The translations under genes were made by a program, and so were the position numbers. Below, piece by piece: positions 7,675 through 15,269 of a stretch of 25,495 nucleotides of DNA (its first letter is position 1; each line of letters opens with the position of its first letter). The notes below the pieces were generated by a model that saw only the letters and a list, made by a program, of their open reading frames with translations, was not told where the DNA came from and made no database searches. The DNA comes from Nitrospinota bacterium (GTDB taxonomy: Bacteria > UBA8248): NCBI GenBank assembly GCA_003506735.1, contig DNYS01000181.1, positions 17,651-43,145 on the forward strand, given 5' to 3'.

Positions 7675-10080
7675 ATGTCTGGAGCAAAAGAAGCCACCCT
7701 GGCGAGGACCGAGATTCCGGTTGCGGGGATGACCTGCGCCTCCTGCTCGGCCCGGGTGGAAAAGCGCCTGAACGCCCTGGAGGGAGTCGAGGAGGCCACC
7801 GTTAATCTCGCCACCGAGCGCGCCAGCGTGGTCTATGACCCGGAGACCGTGACCCCCTCCGGGATCGCCGAGCGCATCGTCCAGACCGGTTACACAGTTC
7901 CCGAAAAATCGGCCGAGCTCGCGATCGGCGGGATGACCTGCGCCTCCTGCTCGGCGCGGGTGGACAAGCGCCTGAACGCCCTGGAGGGGGTGGTTTCGGC
8001 GATCGTGAACCTGGCCACCGAGCGGGCGCACGTGCGCTACCGGCCCGGCGTCGTATCGCTCGAGGACCTGATCGAGCGGGTGGAGAAGACCGGCTACACC
8101 GCCAGTGAGATAGCCGATGATGGGGGCGATGCCGAGCGCGCGGAGCGGGAGGCGAAGGAGCGTCGCGAACTCTGGATTCTCGTGGCATCGGCGCTGCTGT
8201 CCCTTCCCCTTCTTTATCAGATGACCGGACATTTTTCGGGAAACGGCGCGGCCTGGGAGCTTCCCCGGTGGTGGCAGTTCGCCCTGGCCACACCCGTGCA
8301 GTTCATCGCGGGCTGGCGCTTCTACCGGGGGGCCTACCATTCCGTCCGCGGCGGCGGGGCGAATATGGACGTTCTCGTTGCCCTGGGCACCTCGGCGGCC
8401 TATTTCCACAGCCTGGGTGTGACGGCGCTGGGCCTGGATTCGATGTTCGTTTACTACGAGGCCTCCTCGGTTCTCATCACGCTCATCCTCATGGGGAAAG
8501 TCCTCGAAAGCCGGGCCATGGGGCGGACCTCGGACGCCATCCGCAAGCTCATGGGCCTTCAGGCGAAGACGGCCCGTGTCCTCCGCGATGGCGTGGAGCG
8601 CGAGATTCCCATCGAGCAGGTCGTCCCTGGCGATCTGATTCAGGTCCGGCCGGGCGAGAAGTTCCCGGTGGACGGGGAGATTATCGAGGGCGCGACCTCG
8701 GTGGATGAATCCATGATCACAGGCGAGAGCATCCCGGTGGAAAAGGGCCCCGGCGGCGGAGTGACCGGGGCGACGCTCAACGGGCTCGGCGCCGTGCGCT
8801 TCCGCGCGACCCGGGTGGGCAAGGATACGGTCCTGGCCCAGATTATCCGCATGGTGCAGGAGGCCCAGGGCTCGAAGGCCCCGATTCAGCGGCTCGCCGA
8901 CCAGATCTCGGGCGTATTCGTCCCGGTTGTGATCGTCATCGCCGCTCTTACGTCGGCCTTGTGGTACTACTACGCCGGTTTCACTCCGGCCCTGGTGAAC
9001 GCCGTCGCCGTGCTGGTGATCGCCTGCCCGTGCGCGTTGGGGCTGGCGACGCCGACCGCGATCATGGTCGGCACCGGCAAGGGGGCCGAGATGGGCGTCC
9101 TCATCAAGGGCGGCGAATCCCTCGAAACCGCTCACAAGATCGACGCCATCATTCTCGACAAGACAGGCACCCTCACGAACGGAAAGCCCGTCGTGACCGA
9201 CATCGTGCCCTTTGACGGGACCGATCCGGACGAACTCCTCCTCCTCGCGGCGAGCGCCGAGCAGGGTTCCGAGCATCCCCTCGGCGAGGCCATCCTGGAG
9301 CGGGGCAGGAGCGAGGGCCTGAAAATGCTTCAGGCGGAGGATTTCCGCGCCCTGCCGGGCCTCGGCCTCGAGGTCAAGGTGGGGGGCCGGGCGCTCTGGT
9401 TCGGCAACCAGAAGCTCATGGCGGAGCGGGGCCTCTCCCTCGGCGGGCATGCGCCGGCCGCGGCGGTTCTCGAGGAGGCCGGAAAAACGGTCATGTTCCT
9501 GATGGACGAGACGCGAATCCTCGGGGCGGTGGCGGTGGCCGACACGCTCAAGGAGACCTCGGCCGAGGCGGTGAGTGGCCTCCTGGAAATGGGCATCGAG
9601 GTCTACATGATGACGGGCGACAACCGGCGCACGGCGGAGGCCATCGCCGCCCAGGCCGGAATCTCCCGCGTCATGGCCGAAGTCCTCCCCGGCGAGAAGG
9701 CGGCCCGGGTGAAGGCGCTTCGCGGGGAGGGCAAGGTGGTCGGCATGGTGGGGGACGGGATCAACGATGCGCCCGCGCTGGCCGAGGCGGACGTGGGCTT
9801 CGCCATCGGAACGGGCACCGACGTGGCGATGGAGGCCTCCGACGTGACCCTGATGCGCGGCGATCTGCTGAGCGTCGCCGACGCGATTCATCTTTCACGC
9901 GCGACGTTGCGAAAAATCAAGCAGAATCTTTTCTGGGCGTTTTTCTACAACGTCATGGGCATCCCGCTGGCGGCGCTCGGCTTCCTGAGCCCGGTTGTGG
10001 CGGGAGCGGCGATGGCGTTCAGTTCGGTATCGGTGGTGAGCAACACGCTTTTGCTCCGGCGGTGGAGGCCGGATCGGTAG
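7675..10080 (+). CDS. copA: Cu(I)-exporting P1B-type ATPase
   Basis: An inner-membrane copper efflux pump of 801 residues, typical for CopA. Two N-terminal metal-binding domains carry GMTCASC (Cys21/24 and Cys89/92). The actuator domain has TGES (349-352), the transport site is CPC (451-453), the phosphorylation motif is DKTGTLT (Asp495) and the hinge is GDGIND (693-698). The terminal helices keep FYNVMG and [11 protein letters not shown], the pair that marks Cu(I) specificity. The start is either ATG 7669 or ATG 7675. GGAG at 7663-7666 is only 2 bases from the first and 8 from the second, so I use 7675. A strong promoter lies just upstream and a CopZ-like chaperone gene follows. The two metal-binding domains share a nearly identical DNA stretch. 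Confidence 0.96.
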   Translation: MSGAKEATLARTEIPVAGMTCASCSARVEKRLNALEGVEEATVNLATERASVVYDPETVTPSGIAERIVQTGYTVPEKSAELAIGGMTCASCSARVDKRLNALEGVVSAIVNLATERAHVRYRPGVVSLEDLIERVEKTGYTASEIADDGGDAERAEREAKERRELWILVASALLSLPLLYQMTGHFSGNGAAWELPRWWQFALATPVQFIAGWRFYRGAYHSVRGGGANMDVLVALGTSAAYFHSLGVTALGLDSMFVYYEASSVLITLILMGKVLESRAMGRTSDAIRKLMGLQAKTARVLRDGVEREIPIEQVVPGDLIQVRPGEKFPVDGEIIEGATSVDESMITGESIPVEKGPGGGVTGATLNGLGAVRFRATRVGKDTVLAQIIRMVQEAQGSKAPIQRLADQISGVFVPVVIVIAALTSALWYYYAGFTPALVNAVAVLVIACPCALGLATPTAIMVGTGKGAEMGVLIKGGESLETAHKIDAIILDKTGTLTNGKPVVTDIVPFDGTDPDELLLLAASAEQGSEHPLGEAILERGRSEGLKMLQAEDFRALPGLGLEVKVGGRALWFGNQKLMAERGLSLGGHAPAAAVLEEAGKTVMFLMDETRILGAVAVADTLKETSAEAVSGLLEMGIEVYMMTGDNRRTAEAIAAQAGISRVMAEVLPGEKAARVKALRGEGKVVGMVGDGINDAPALAEADVGFAIGTGTDVAMEASDVTLMRGDLLSVADAIHLSRATLRKIKQNLFWAFFYNVMGIPLAALGFLSPVVAGAAMAFSSVSVVSNTLLLRRWRPDR
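7726..7988 (+). repeat. Internal duplicated 59-bp segment in copA metal-binding domains
   Basis: Bases 7726-7784 and 7930-7988 match at 57 of 59 positions, offset by 204 bases (68 codons). They encode the same part of both metal-binding domains, from the CxxC motif to NALEG. Sequence after the segment diverges quickly. This points to recent gene conversion or duplication over the CxxC region rather than an ancient domain pair alone. Confidence 0.85.
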
Positions 10081-10107
10081 TGGGCCTTTTTAAGGAGGGC
10101 ATGTGAA

Positions 10108-10314
10108 ATGGAAACGGTGATTATTCAGGTCAAGGGGATGTCGTGCGAGCACTGCCAGGCGGCGGTCGAGGGCGCGCTGGGCGGGGTGGCCGGGGTCGCC
10201 TCGGCAAAGGTGGACCTCGCGGGCGGGACCGCCGAGGTGGTTTTCGATGAGGGGGCGGCGGGCGAGAAGGATCTCCGGCTGGCGGTGGAGGAGGCCGGCT
10301 TCGAGGCCGCCTGA
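10108..10314 (+). CDS. copZ: CopZ-like copper chaperone (heavy-metal-associated domain)
   Basis: A 68-residue single-domain protein with the HMA motif GMSCEHC (Cys13 and Cys16), which carries Cu(I) to the ATPase. The length is normal for CopZ. The middle, VAGVASAKVDLAGGTAEVVF, and the ending EAGFEAA fit the beta-alpha-beta-beta-alpha-beta fold. AGGAGG (10093-10098) is 9 bases before ATG 10108, and the gene begins 27 bases after copA, so the two are surely co-transcribed. The protein lacks a signal peptide and is cytoplasmic. The 88 bases between it and the convergent dioxygenase gene hold only a weak 5-bp hairpin with no U-tract. Confidence 0.92.
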   Translation: METVIIQVKGMSCEHCQAAVEGALGGVAGVASAKVDLAGGTAEVVFDEGAAGEKDLRLAVEEAGFEAA

Positions 10315-10402
10315 TTTTCTACCTTCTTTGCCAAGCCGGTGGGGGTGTGGGCGGACCCCGTAATTTTGGGGTGAGGGGGGGAGCCCTCCTTCGCCGTGCC
10401 GG

Positions 10403-11062
10403 TTAGCCGCCGAAGGCGTTTCGCCCGAGGACGATATCGAACTTTCCCGCCAGGGCTCCGGCCTCGATTTTCCCTTCCGGTTTCAGCCTCACCAAAAGAA
10501 TTTGCCGCGCGCGGGGGTCGGCCACGCGGTTGAAGATGCCGTCGCCCAGGTTCAGCGGGTGGCCTTCGAGATACATCTGGGTGGTCCACACCCCGGACCC
10601 CGCCCCTGAAATTCCGAAGTGAATGTGCGGGGTCCTGCCCGGATAGGGCACGGGCTTGATGGTCCGGAACCGGTAGCTTCCGTCTTTTCCGGTCACCGTC
10701 CGCCCGAACCCCTGGAAATTGGGATCGGCGCGTCCGCCCCGGTCCCAGGGATGATGATAGAAACCGAAGGCGTCGCATTGCCAGATTTCGACATGCGCCC
10801 CGCGAACCGGCTTGCCGTCCACGTCCAGGACGCGACCGATGATGTGGGTGACCTGGCCCGCCGCCGGCCGCTGGCGGCCGTTGACCCGGACGAGATCCGA
10901 ATTCGAGTCGAGCGGAATTTTTTGCGGATAAAACGGCCCCGGGGTCTGCCATGGGGTGGGAATCAGCCCCGCCGCGGCAGCGGGCTCCAGCGCCGATAAA
11001 AAGGCCAGGGACAGCCCGGAGGCCAGCAGGCGCCGCCTTGAGATGAGGAGGGTTTCGGCCAT
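10403..11062 (-). CDS. Tat-exported intradiol ring-cleavage dioxygenase
   Basis: A 219-residue protein of the protocatechuate 3,4-dioxygenase/catechol 1,2-dioxygenase family, which cleaves a catechol ring between its hydroxyls using Fe(III). The expected iron ligands are present: Tyr102 in GFYHHP, Tyr140 in PYPGR, and His146 and His148 in HIHF. The N-terminus SRRRLLASGLSLAFLSALEP is a twin-arginine signal, so the folded enzyme is likely exported; such exported members form a poorly characterised subgroup. ATG 11062 follows AGGAG; the frame stays open to GTG 11179, but that would bury the signal. It is last in a minus-strand run after an SDR and a flavin reductase, with a structured 145-base gap before it. 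Substrate is not determined. Confidence 0.88.
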   Translation of the reverse strand: MAETLLISRRRLLASGLSLAFLSALEPAAAAGLIPTPWQTPGPFYPQKIPLDSNSDLVRVNGRQRPAAGQVTHIIGRVLDVDGKPVRGAHVEIWQCDAFGFYHHPWDRGGRADPNFQGFGRTVTGKDGSYRFRTIKPVPYPGRTPHIHFGISGAGSGVWTTQMYLEGHPLNLGDGIFNRVADPRARQILLVRLKPEGKIEAGALAGKFDIVLGRNAFGG

Positions 11063-11116
11063 TTGTTTTCTCCTGCCGGGGAGGGGTGTCACCCGTCCCC
11101 CCCCCGATGGGGATGA

Positions 11117-11177
11117 GGGTGATGCGGCGGCTTCGATTCGAGCTGGGACGCTGGCGGCGTGTTCGACCGCATCACCC
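11117..11177 (-). promoter_or_regulatory. Structured leader (11-bp inverted repeat) before the dioxygenase gene
   Basis: GGGTGATGCGG (11117-11127) and CCGCATCACCC (11167-11177) are perfect inverse complements 39 bases apart. Between them lies a smaller hairpin, ACGC-TGGCG-GCGT, and repeated TTCGA units. The element sits in the gap between the flavin reductase and dioxygenase genes, so it would fold in their shared transcript. It matches no riboswitch class I recognise. Confidence 0.5.
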
Positions 11178-11207
11178 ACCGGAGAGGCGGCATTTACTCA
11201 CCTTCCC

Positions 11208-11831
11208 TCAGCGGGGCTGGCCGTCGTGAAATTCGCGGTGGAGAATTTCTCCCATCGTCGAGTAGAAAAAACCGTTCAGCCGGCCCAGCGGATCGAGCTT
11301 TTCCATCTTGATGTAGCCACCTTCCATGACATCGGGGTTTACGTGAAAATAGACCACCTCGCCGATGAGGAGGGGATGTTTGTTCACCCCGAGTTCGAGC
11401 ACCCGCTCCACCTTGCACTCGAAATGGATGGGCGCCTCCTGCACGCGCGGGGCCGAGACCTTGACGCTGGGAATAGGGGTCAGGCCCGTGTGCTCGAACT
11501 CGCTGTCCCCCTCCGGGAAGCCGTTGGCCGAATCCACCATCGCTTTCCAGTTTGGGACGGTCACGACGTTGAAGCAGAACTCGCCCGTCGCCTCGGCGTT
11601 GAGCAGCGTATGTTTCTTGCTGCCGTCCGGGTTGCGGGCGATGGTGAGCGAGATCATCGGCGGGGCGACGCAGACGACGGTGAAAAAGCTGAAGGGGGCG
11701 AGGTTGGTGATGCCCTCTTCATTGACGGTGGAAGCCCATCCGATGGGCCTGGGGACGACGGAGCCGGTCAGGAGCCGGTAAACTTCCCGCCGCTCGATCG
11801 TCTGCGGATCGTATTCCAGATAATCGGCCAT
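11208..11831 (-). CDS. Flavin reductase-like FMN-binding protein
   Basis: A 207-residue member of the flavin reductase-like/DIM6-NTAB family. These proteins bind FMN in a split-barrel fold and either reduce flavin for a partner monooxygenase or act directly. The N-terminal motif LLTGSVVPRPIGWASTVNE and the following NLAPFSFFTVV are characteristic, as is HFECKVERVLELG in the second half. The ATG at 11831 has GGAG upstream. The frame stays open beyond it, but that stretch overlaps the SDR gene in another frame. It lies 35 bases after the SDR and upstream of the dioxygenase, so a role in aromatic or cyclic-compound oxidation is plausible. No monooxygenase partner is present in the window. Confidence 0.88.
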   Translation of the reverse strand: MADYLEYDPQTIERREVYRLLTGSVVPRPIGWASTVNEEGITNLAPFSFFTVVCVAPPMISLTIARNPDGSKKHTLLNAEATGEFCFNVVTVPNWKAMVDSANGFPEGDSEFEHTGLTPIPSVKVSAPRVQEAPIHFECKVERVLELGVNKHPLLIGEVVYFHVNPDVMEGGYIKMEKLDPLGRLNGFFYSTMGEILHREFHDGQPR

Positions 11832-11866
11832 GGATGTTTTCTCCGCGTGGAGGTAAGGGAATGGGA

Positions 11867-12634
11867 TCAGACGGCGAGCCGTCCGCCGTTCACCGAGACC
11901 GTCTGGCCCGTGAAATAGCCCGCCTCGGGCGAGGCGAGAAACAGAATCCATCCCACCATGTCCTCGACCTCGCCGATTCGCCCCAGGGGCGACATCGCGC
12001 CGATCTGCTTCATCTGCTCCGGGCTGCGCAGGGCGACCACCCGGTCGGTGGCGGTGGTGCCGGGGGCGAGCGCGTTGACGGTGATGCTGTGCTCGCCGAG
12101 CTCGAAGGCCATGACGCGGGTCATGGCGTGAACGCCGGCCTTGGCCGCCGAGTAGGGGGGCGATGAGCGGGTCATGGAAGCCAGCCCGGCGACCGAGCCC
12201 ATGTTGATGATCCGACCGCTTTTTTGCTTGATGAGGGTGGGTATCGCGGCTCGCGAGCAGAGGAAGAGGCCCTTGAGGTTCCGGTCGATGACCTGGTCCC
12301 ATTCCTCCTCGTCGGTCTCGGCGGTGGTAAGCTGGGTCTTGAATCCGCCCGCGTTGTTCAGGAGGATGTCGATCCGTCCGGCCTCGGAGACGATTCGGCC
12401 GAACGTCTCCTGGACGGATTTCGAGTCGGTGATGTCGCAGTGGATGAAGCTGGCCTCCCCGCTCTGGCCGCGTATCCCCTCGGCGGCCTTTTCGCATTTT
12501 TCATCGTCGATATCGAGGAGATAGGCCCGCGCTCCCGCCCCGGCGAAAGCCTCCGCGGCGCCCTTGCCGATGCCGACCGCCGCGCCCGTGATGACGGCTA
12601 CCTGTCCGGAAAAATCGAATTTCGTCGTCCCCAT
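11867..12634 (-). CDS. Short-chain dehydrogenase/reductase (classical SDR)
   Basis: A 255-residue NAD(P)-dependent oxidoreductase with a complete classical SDR set. It has the cofactor motif TGAAVGIG (16-23), NNAG (93-96), Asn119, Ser147, and YSAAK with Tyr161 and Lys165. An aspartate after the second strand (LLDIDD) favours NAD over NADP. The ending TGQTVSVNGGRLAV is typical. ATG 12634 has a GAGG/AGGA site just upstream; the longer frame to 12931 reads into the divergent intergenic region. It opens the minus-strand run with the flavin reductase and dioxygenase, where it may act on a diol or hydroxy intermediate. The 220-base gap to the AhpD-like gene contains a consensus TTGACA (12754-12759) on the plus strand but no convincing -10. 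Confidence 0.92.
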   Translation of the reverse strand: MGTTKFDFSGQVAVITGAAVGIGKGAAEAFAGAGARAYLLDIDDEKCEKAAEGIRGQSGEASFIHCDITDSKSVQETFGRIVSEAGRIDILLNNAGGFKTQLTTAETDEEEWDQVIDRNLKGLFLCSRAAIPTLIKQKSGRIINMGSVAGLASMTRSSPPYSAAKAGVHAMTRVMAFELGEHSITVNALAPGTTATDRVVALRSPEQMKQIGAMSPLGRIGEVEDMVGWILFLASPEAGYFTGQTVSVNGGRLAV

Positions 12635-12854
12635 TCGAATCCTCGCCTCATGATGTGTGGGTGTATGAATGCCCGCCGGGCGCGCGGCAAGCGCCGCCTG
12701 ACGCCGCCCTCGCTCCGGGGATATGCGGAAGAATATCGCCCGAGGGGCGCGCTTTGACAAGGCCGAGGGGATTTGAACTTTTTTTCGGGGACAAGGCATG
12801 GTATTCGAATGGGGACGGAAAAAGGATTTATTGCAACAGGAGGCTGGAACCTTC

Positions 12855-13430
12855 ATGGCGGAACCGGAAAACGGGGGCGAGAATCCCATCGCCTGGGTGT
12901 ATACCGTGCCCGAGACGGAGGCGGAGGGCATCGTTAAGGCGAATTACGAGGCGGGACGGAAAAAACTGGGTATCCCTCAAATATCTCGCGCCTCTTCAGC
13001 AACCGGCCCGAGCTCATGCGCGCCCACCGGGGGCTCTACCTGACCCTCATGCACGGCGAGAGCGGCCTTTCGCGCATCGAGCGGGAGTTCATCGCCGTTG
13101 CGGTCTCGAAGGCGAACGGGTGTTTTTACTGATATACGAGCCACGGGGAGTTTCTCCGTGAGGAGTTGGGCGACGATGCGCGCGGTGCTCGCCTTCGCGC
13201 GTCGGCTCATGAAAGATTCCCATGGCATGCGGCGCGAGGACCTGGCCCCGCTCCGCGAGGCGGGGCTGGACGATGGGGCCATCGTGGACCTGGTCTCGGT
13301 GGTGGGGTATTTCAACTTCATCAACCGGGTGGCGCACGGGCTGGGGGTGTACCTGGAGGAGCCGATGAGGCCCCGCGCCGACCCCGAGGATCTCTGGCAG
13401 GAGCTGGAGCGGCTGGACGAGGGGGCCTGA
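12855..13430 (+). pseudogene. AhpD-like peroxidase-related gene, frame-broken, TGA at CxxC
   Basis: The sequence encodes an AhpD/carboxymuconolactone-decarboxylase-fold protein of the peroxidase-related type, but in three frames. Frame one runs from ATG 12855 (AGGAGG at 12838-12843) to AGRKKLG near 12968. One missing base there, such as a fourth G at 12968-12970, would continue as YPSNISRLFSNRPELMRAH to NGCFY. A TGA (13130-13132) then stands where the second Cys of CxxC belongs, and the same frame resumes YTSHGEFLREELGDDA. A third frame from about 13185 gives RAVLAFARRLMKDS through VVGYFNFINRVAHGLGV to the stop at 13430. Relatives have roughly 15-20 more residues at this join. The gene therefore looks decayed or mis-assembled, though the TGA could be a selenocysteine codon. 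Confidence 0.7.
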
Positions 13431-13446
13431 ATTGACGCCGGGCGCT

Positions 13447-13599
13447 CTATTTCACTAGGCTGGCCATCGTATCCAGGAGGCCGTTGTCGAAGAGTGTCCA
13501 TCCGGTGACGATGACGACGAGGACCAACAGGGCGAGGAGAAGGTATTCCATCAGGCCGGGCCGGGCGCCGGGGGGTCCTTTTTGGGATTCTTTGGTCAT
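13447..13599 (-). CDS. Small single-span membrane protein
   Basis: A 50-residue open frame from ATG 13599. It has a short charged N-terminus (MTKESQKGPPGARPG), then a membrane helix, MEYLLLALLVLVVIVTGWTL, and a short tail LFDNGLLDTMASLVK. No convincing Shine-Dalgarno precedes the start, and the frame is open upstream to 13665. The ...G-LMEYLLL... layout is reminiscent of Flp-type pilins, but the Glu-Tyr pair is too close to the glycine and no tad genes are nearby. It is convergent with the AhpD-like gene and divergent from the DUF3090 gene. I do not recognise its function. Confidence 0.5.
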   Translation of the reverse strand: MTKESQKGPPGARPGLMEYLLLALLVLVVIVTGWTLFDNGLLDTMASLVK

Positions 13600-13792
13600 C
13601 GAGGGGGCCTGGATGATTCGGATGAGGGCGGCGTTGCTTCCGGCGGGGGAACTCTCCCGCCGCAACGTGTTCGATTATAGTCCGGCCGGGGGATTTTGCA
13701 AAAGTTTTTCCAGACATTTTTCATGCCGCCCCGGAATTCGGATAGGGGGGGGCGCTGGCGCGGCATCGAGAGGATGCGAAGATATCGTGGAA

Positions 13793-14383
13793 ATGGCACA
13801 GCATAATTTCGGATTGGTCGTCATGTTCGAGCCCGAGTCGCTGGGCGTTCCGGGGAAGCGCGTGTTCCGCCTTCTGATCGACGGCAAGCATCCGGCCTCG
13901 GCGACCCTCTGGATCGAGAAGGAGCAACTCTATGGCATCTCGATCGCGCTCAAGAACCTGATCGAGAGCGAACCCTGGAAAGAGGGCCGGGGCGCCAAAA
14001 TTCCGACAATCGACGATGCCGGATATCTGGAAGGGGATTCGAGCGAAATTCTCGAATTCAAGGTCGGCCGCCTGGGGCTCGCCTTCGGTCCCGGGAAGGA
14101 GTATGTCACGCTGTTTTTTCACGATTTCAGGGATGAGGCGGAGGAGCCGGAGGACCCCTATTCCGATGATGATGATGAGGGCACGGAGGATTTCACCGGC
14201 GGGGAGGAGGCGCTCCCAAAGGCCAAGCTCCAGATTAGCATCGAGGTCGCCCGCGCGGAGGAATTCGTCAACCGGAGCCTGGAGCTTTGCGCCTCGGGCC
14301 GGGGAACGGATTCCCTCTCGCGCCAGGCCCTTGTCGCCACCGGGAAGGTCAACCCCAACACCAATGGCTATTTCAAGCATTAG
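13793..14383 (+). CDS. DUF3090 family protein (TIGR03847-like)
   Basis: A 196-residue protein that resembles DUF3090, a family known mainly from actinobacteria and of unknown function. Family traits visible here are the opening (FGLVVMFEPESLGVPGKR), WIEKEQLYGISIALKNLI, and FKVGRLGLAFGPGKEYVTL. An acidic insert (about residues 113-140, including SDDDDEG) separates the two halves. DUF3090 proteins normally end in a cysteine-rich zinc-type motif followed by NGY. Here NGYFKH is kept, but the region before it (170-190) has no cysteines, and the protein's single Cys is Cys166. ATG 13793 is a tentative start; GTG 13787 is in frame. The SCO1664-family gene follows 32 bases later, the same pairing seen in actinobacteria. 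Confidence 0.78.
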   Translation: MAQHNFGLVVMFEPESLGVPGKRVFRLLIDGKHPASATLWIEKEQLYGISIALKNLIESEPWKEGRGAKIPTIDDAGYLEGDSSEILEFKVGRLGLAFGPGKEYVTLFFHDFRDEAEEPEDPYSDDDDEGTEDFTGGEEALPKAKLQISIEVARAEEFVNRSLELCASGRGTDSLSRQALVATGKVNPNTNGYFKH

Positions 14384-14415
14384 CCCCCGCCGCCTCCGCG
14401 AAACAGGATGCCGTT

Positions 14416-15207
14416 GTGGCCGCGATGCCGATTGACGATCCGGGAGCCAAAGGGGAGGAATCCGCCACGGACGAGGATGGCGCCCGTACGATGTCCCCCG
14501 GCGAAATCGAGAGGCTGCTCGCCGAGGCGACGGTCGAGGGGGGCAAGCTCGTCCCGCACGGCTCGAACTACACCTTCGCCGTCCAACTCCAAAGCGGCGA
14601 TCTGAATTTCCTGGGCATCTACAAGCCGGCCGGGGGAGAGCGCCCGCTCTGGGATTTTCCCTACGGGACCCTTCACTTTCGCGAGCGGTGCTCTTTTCTC
14701 ATCAGCCAGGCGCTTGGCTGGAATCTGGTGCCGCCCACGGTGATTCGCGAAGGCCCCCATGGCGAGGGCTCGATGCAGCTCTACATCGCCCACAATCGGA
14801 GCGCCAATTATTTCACCCTCCTCGAGGAGGGTCGGCCCGAACTGTTTCTCATGGCGGTGCTCGATCTCATCATCAATAACACCGACCGGAAGGGCGGCCA
14901 CTGCCTCAAGGGAAACGACGGCCGGGTCTGGGGGATCGATCACGGCCTGACGTTTCATGCCGAACAAAAGCTCCGGACCGTGATCTGGGAATTTTCGGGC
15001 CAGGAGCTGCCCGGGAACCATGTGGAAGACCTCAAGAGGCTCGAGACCTCGTTGGGCGGCGCGGACGCCCCCCTGGCCCGCGAGGTGAACTCTCTCCTGG
15101 ATCCGGAGGAGTCCGCGATGCTCCGCCGCAGGATCCGGGCGTTCATCGAATCGCCCCGTCTGCCTCATCCCGAAGAGTACAGGAGCTTTCCGTGGCCGCC
15201 CGTATGA
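14416..15207 (+). CDS. SCO1664-family protein (PI3/4-kinase-like fold)
   Basis: A 263-residue protein of the SCO1664/TIGR03843 family, which has distant similarity to phosphatidylinositol 3/4-kinases; its substrate is unknown. The expected blocks are present: HGSNYTFAVQL, then IYKPAGGERPLWDFPYGTL with the likely ATP lysine Lys70, GWNLVPPTVIREGPHGEG, a catalytic-loop motif NNTDRKGGHCL (Asp157), and GIDHGLTFH with a metal-binding Asp175. GTG 14416 is favoured because AGGA (14405-14408) is 7 bases upstream; ATG 14425 is in frame. It pairs with the DUF3090 gene just upstream. In actinobacteria a phosphomutase-like third gene often completes the set, but none is seen here. Its stop overlaps an ATG of the next frame. 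Confidence 0.85.
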   Translation: MAAMPIDDPGAKGEESATDEDGARTMSPGEIERLLAEATVEGGKLVPHGSNYTFAVQLQSGDLNFLGIYKPAGGERPLWDFPYGTLHFRERCSFLISQALGWNLVPPTVIREGPHGEGSMQLYIAHNRSANYFTLLEEGRPELFLMAVLDLIINNTDRKGGHCLKGNDGRVWGIDHGLTFHAEQKLRTVIWEFSGQELPGNHVEDLKRLETSLGGADAPLAREVNSLLDPEESAMLRRRIRAFIESPRLPHPEEYRSFPWPPV

Positions 15208-15269
15208 GCGGGGACCCATTGGGCCGAGCCCCCTTGAGCCGGGACAAAAAAACCGGGAGAGGGGTTTCG

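Noticed and set aside
7648..9891. A 747-codon open frame on the minus strand opposite copA
   Set aside because: It is a GC-driven shadow of copA. The plus frame has every ATPase motif, while the antisense protein has no recognisable domain.
10355..10372. ACCCC/GGGGT hairpin between copZ and the dioxygenase gene as a terminator
   Set aside because: The stem is only 5 bp and no T-run follows on either strand.
12632..12643. A TTCGAATCC stretch resembling a tRNA T-loop
   Set aside because: It is the SDR start region on the other strand; no acceptor or anticodon stems can be formed around it.
12754..12782. Consensus TTGACA as promoter of the AhpD-like gene
   Set aside because: No acceptable -10 lies 16-18 bases downstream.
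13447..13599. Calling the small membrane protein a Flp pilin
   Set aside because: The Glu-Tyr pair follows the glycine too closely and no prepilin peptidase or tad genes are in the window.
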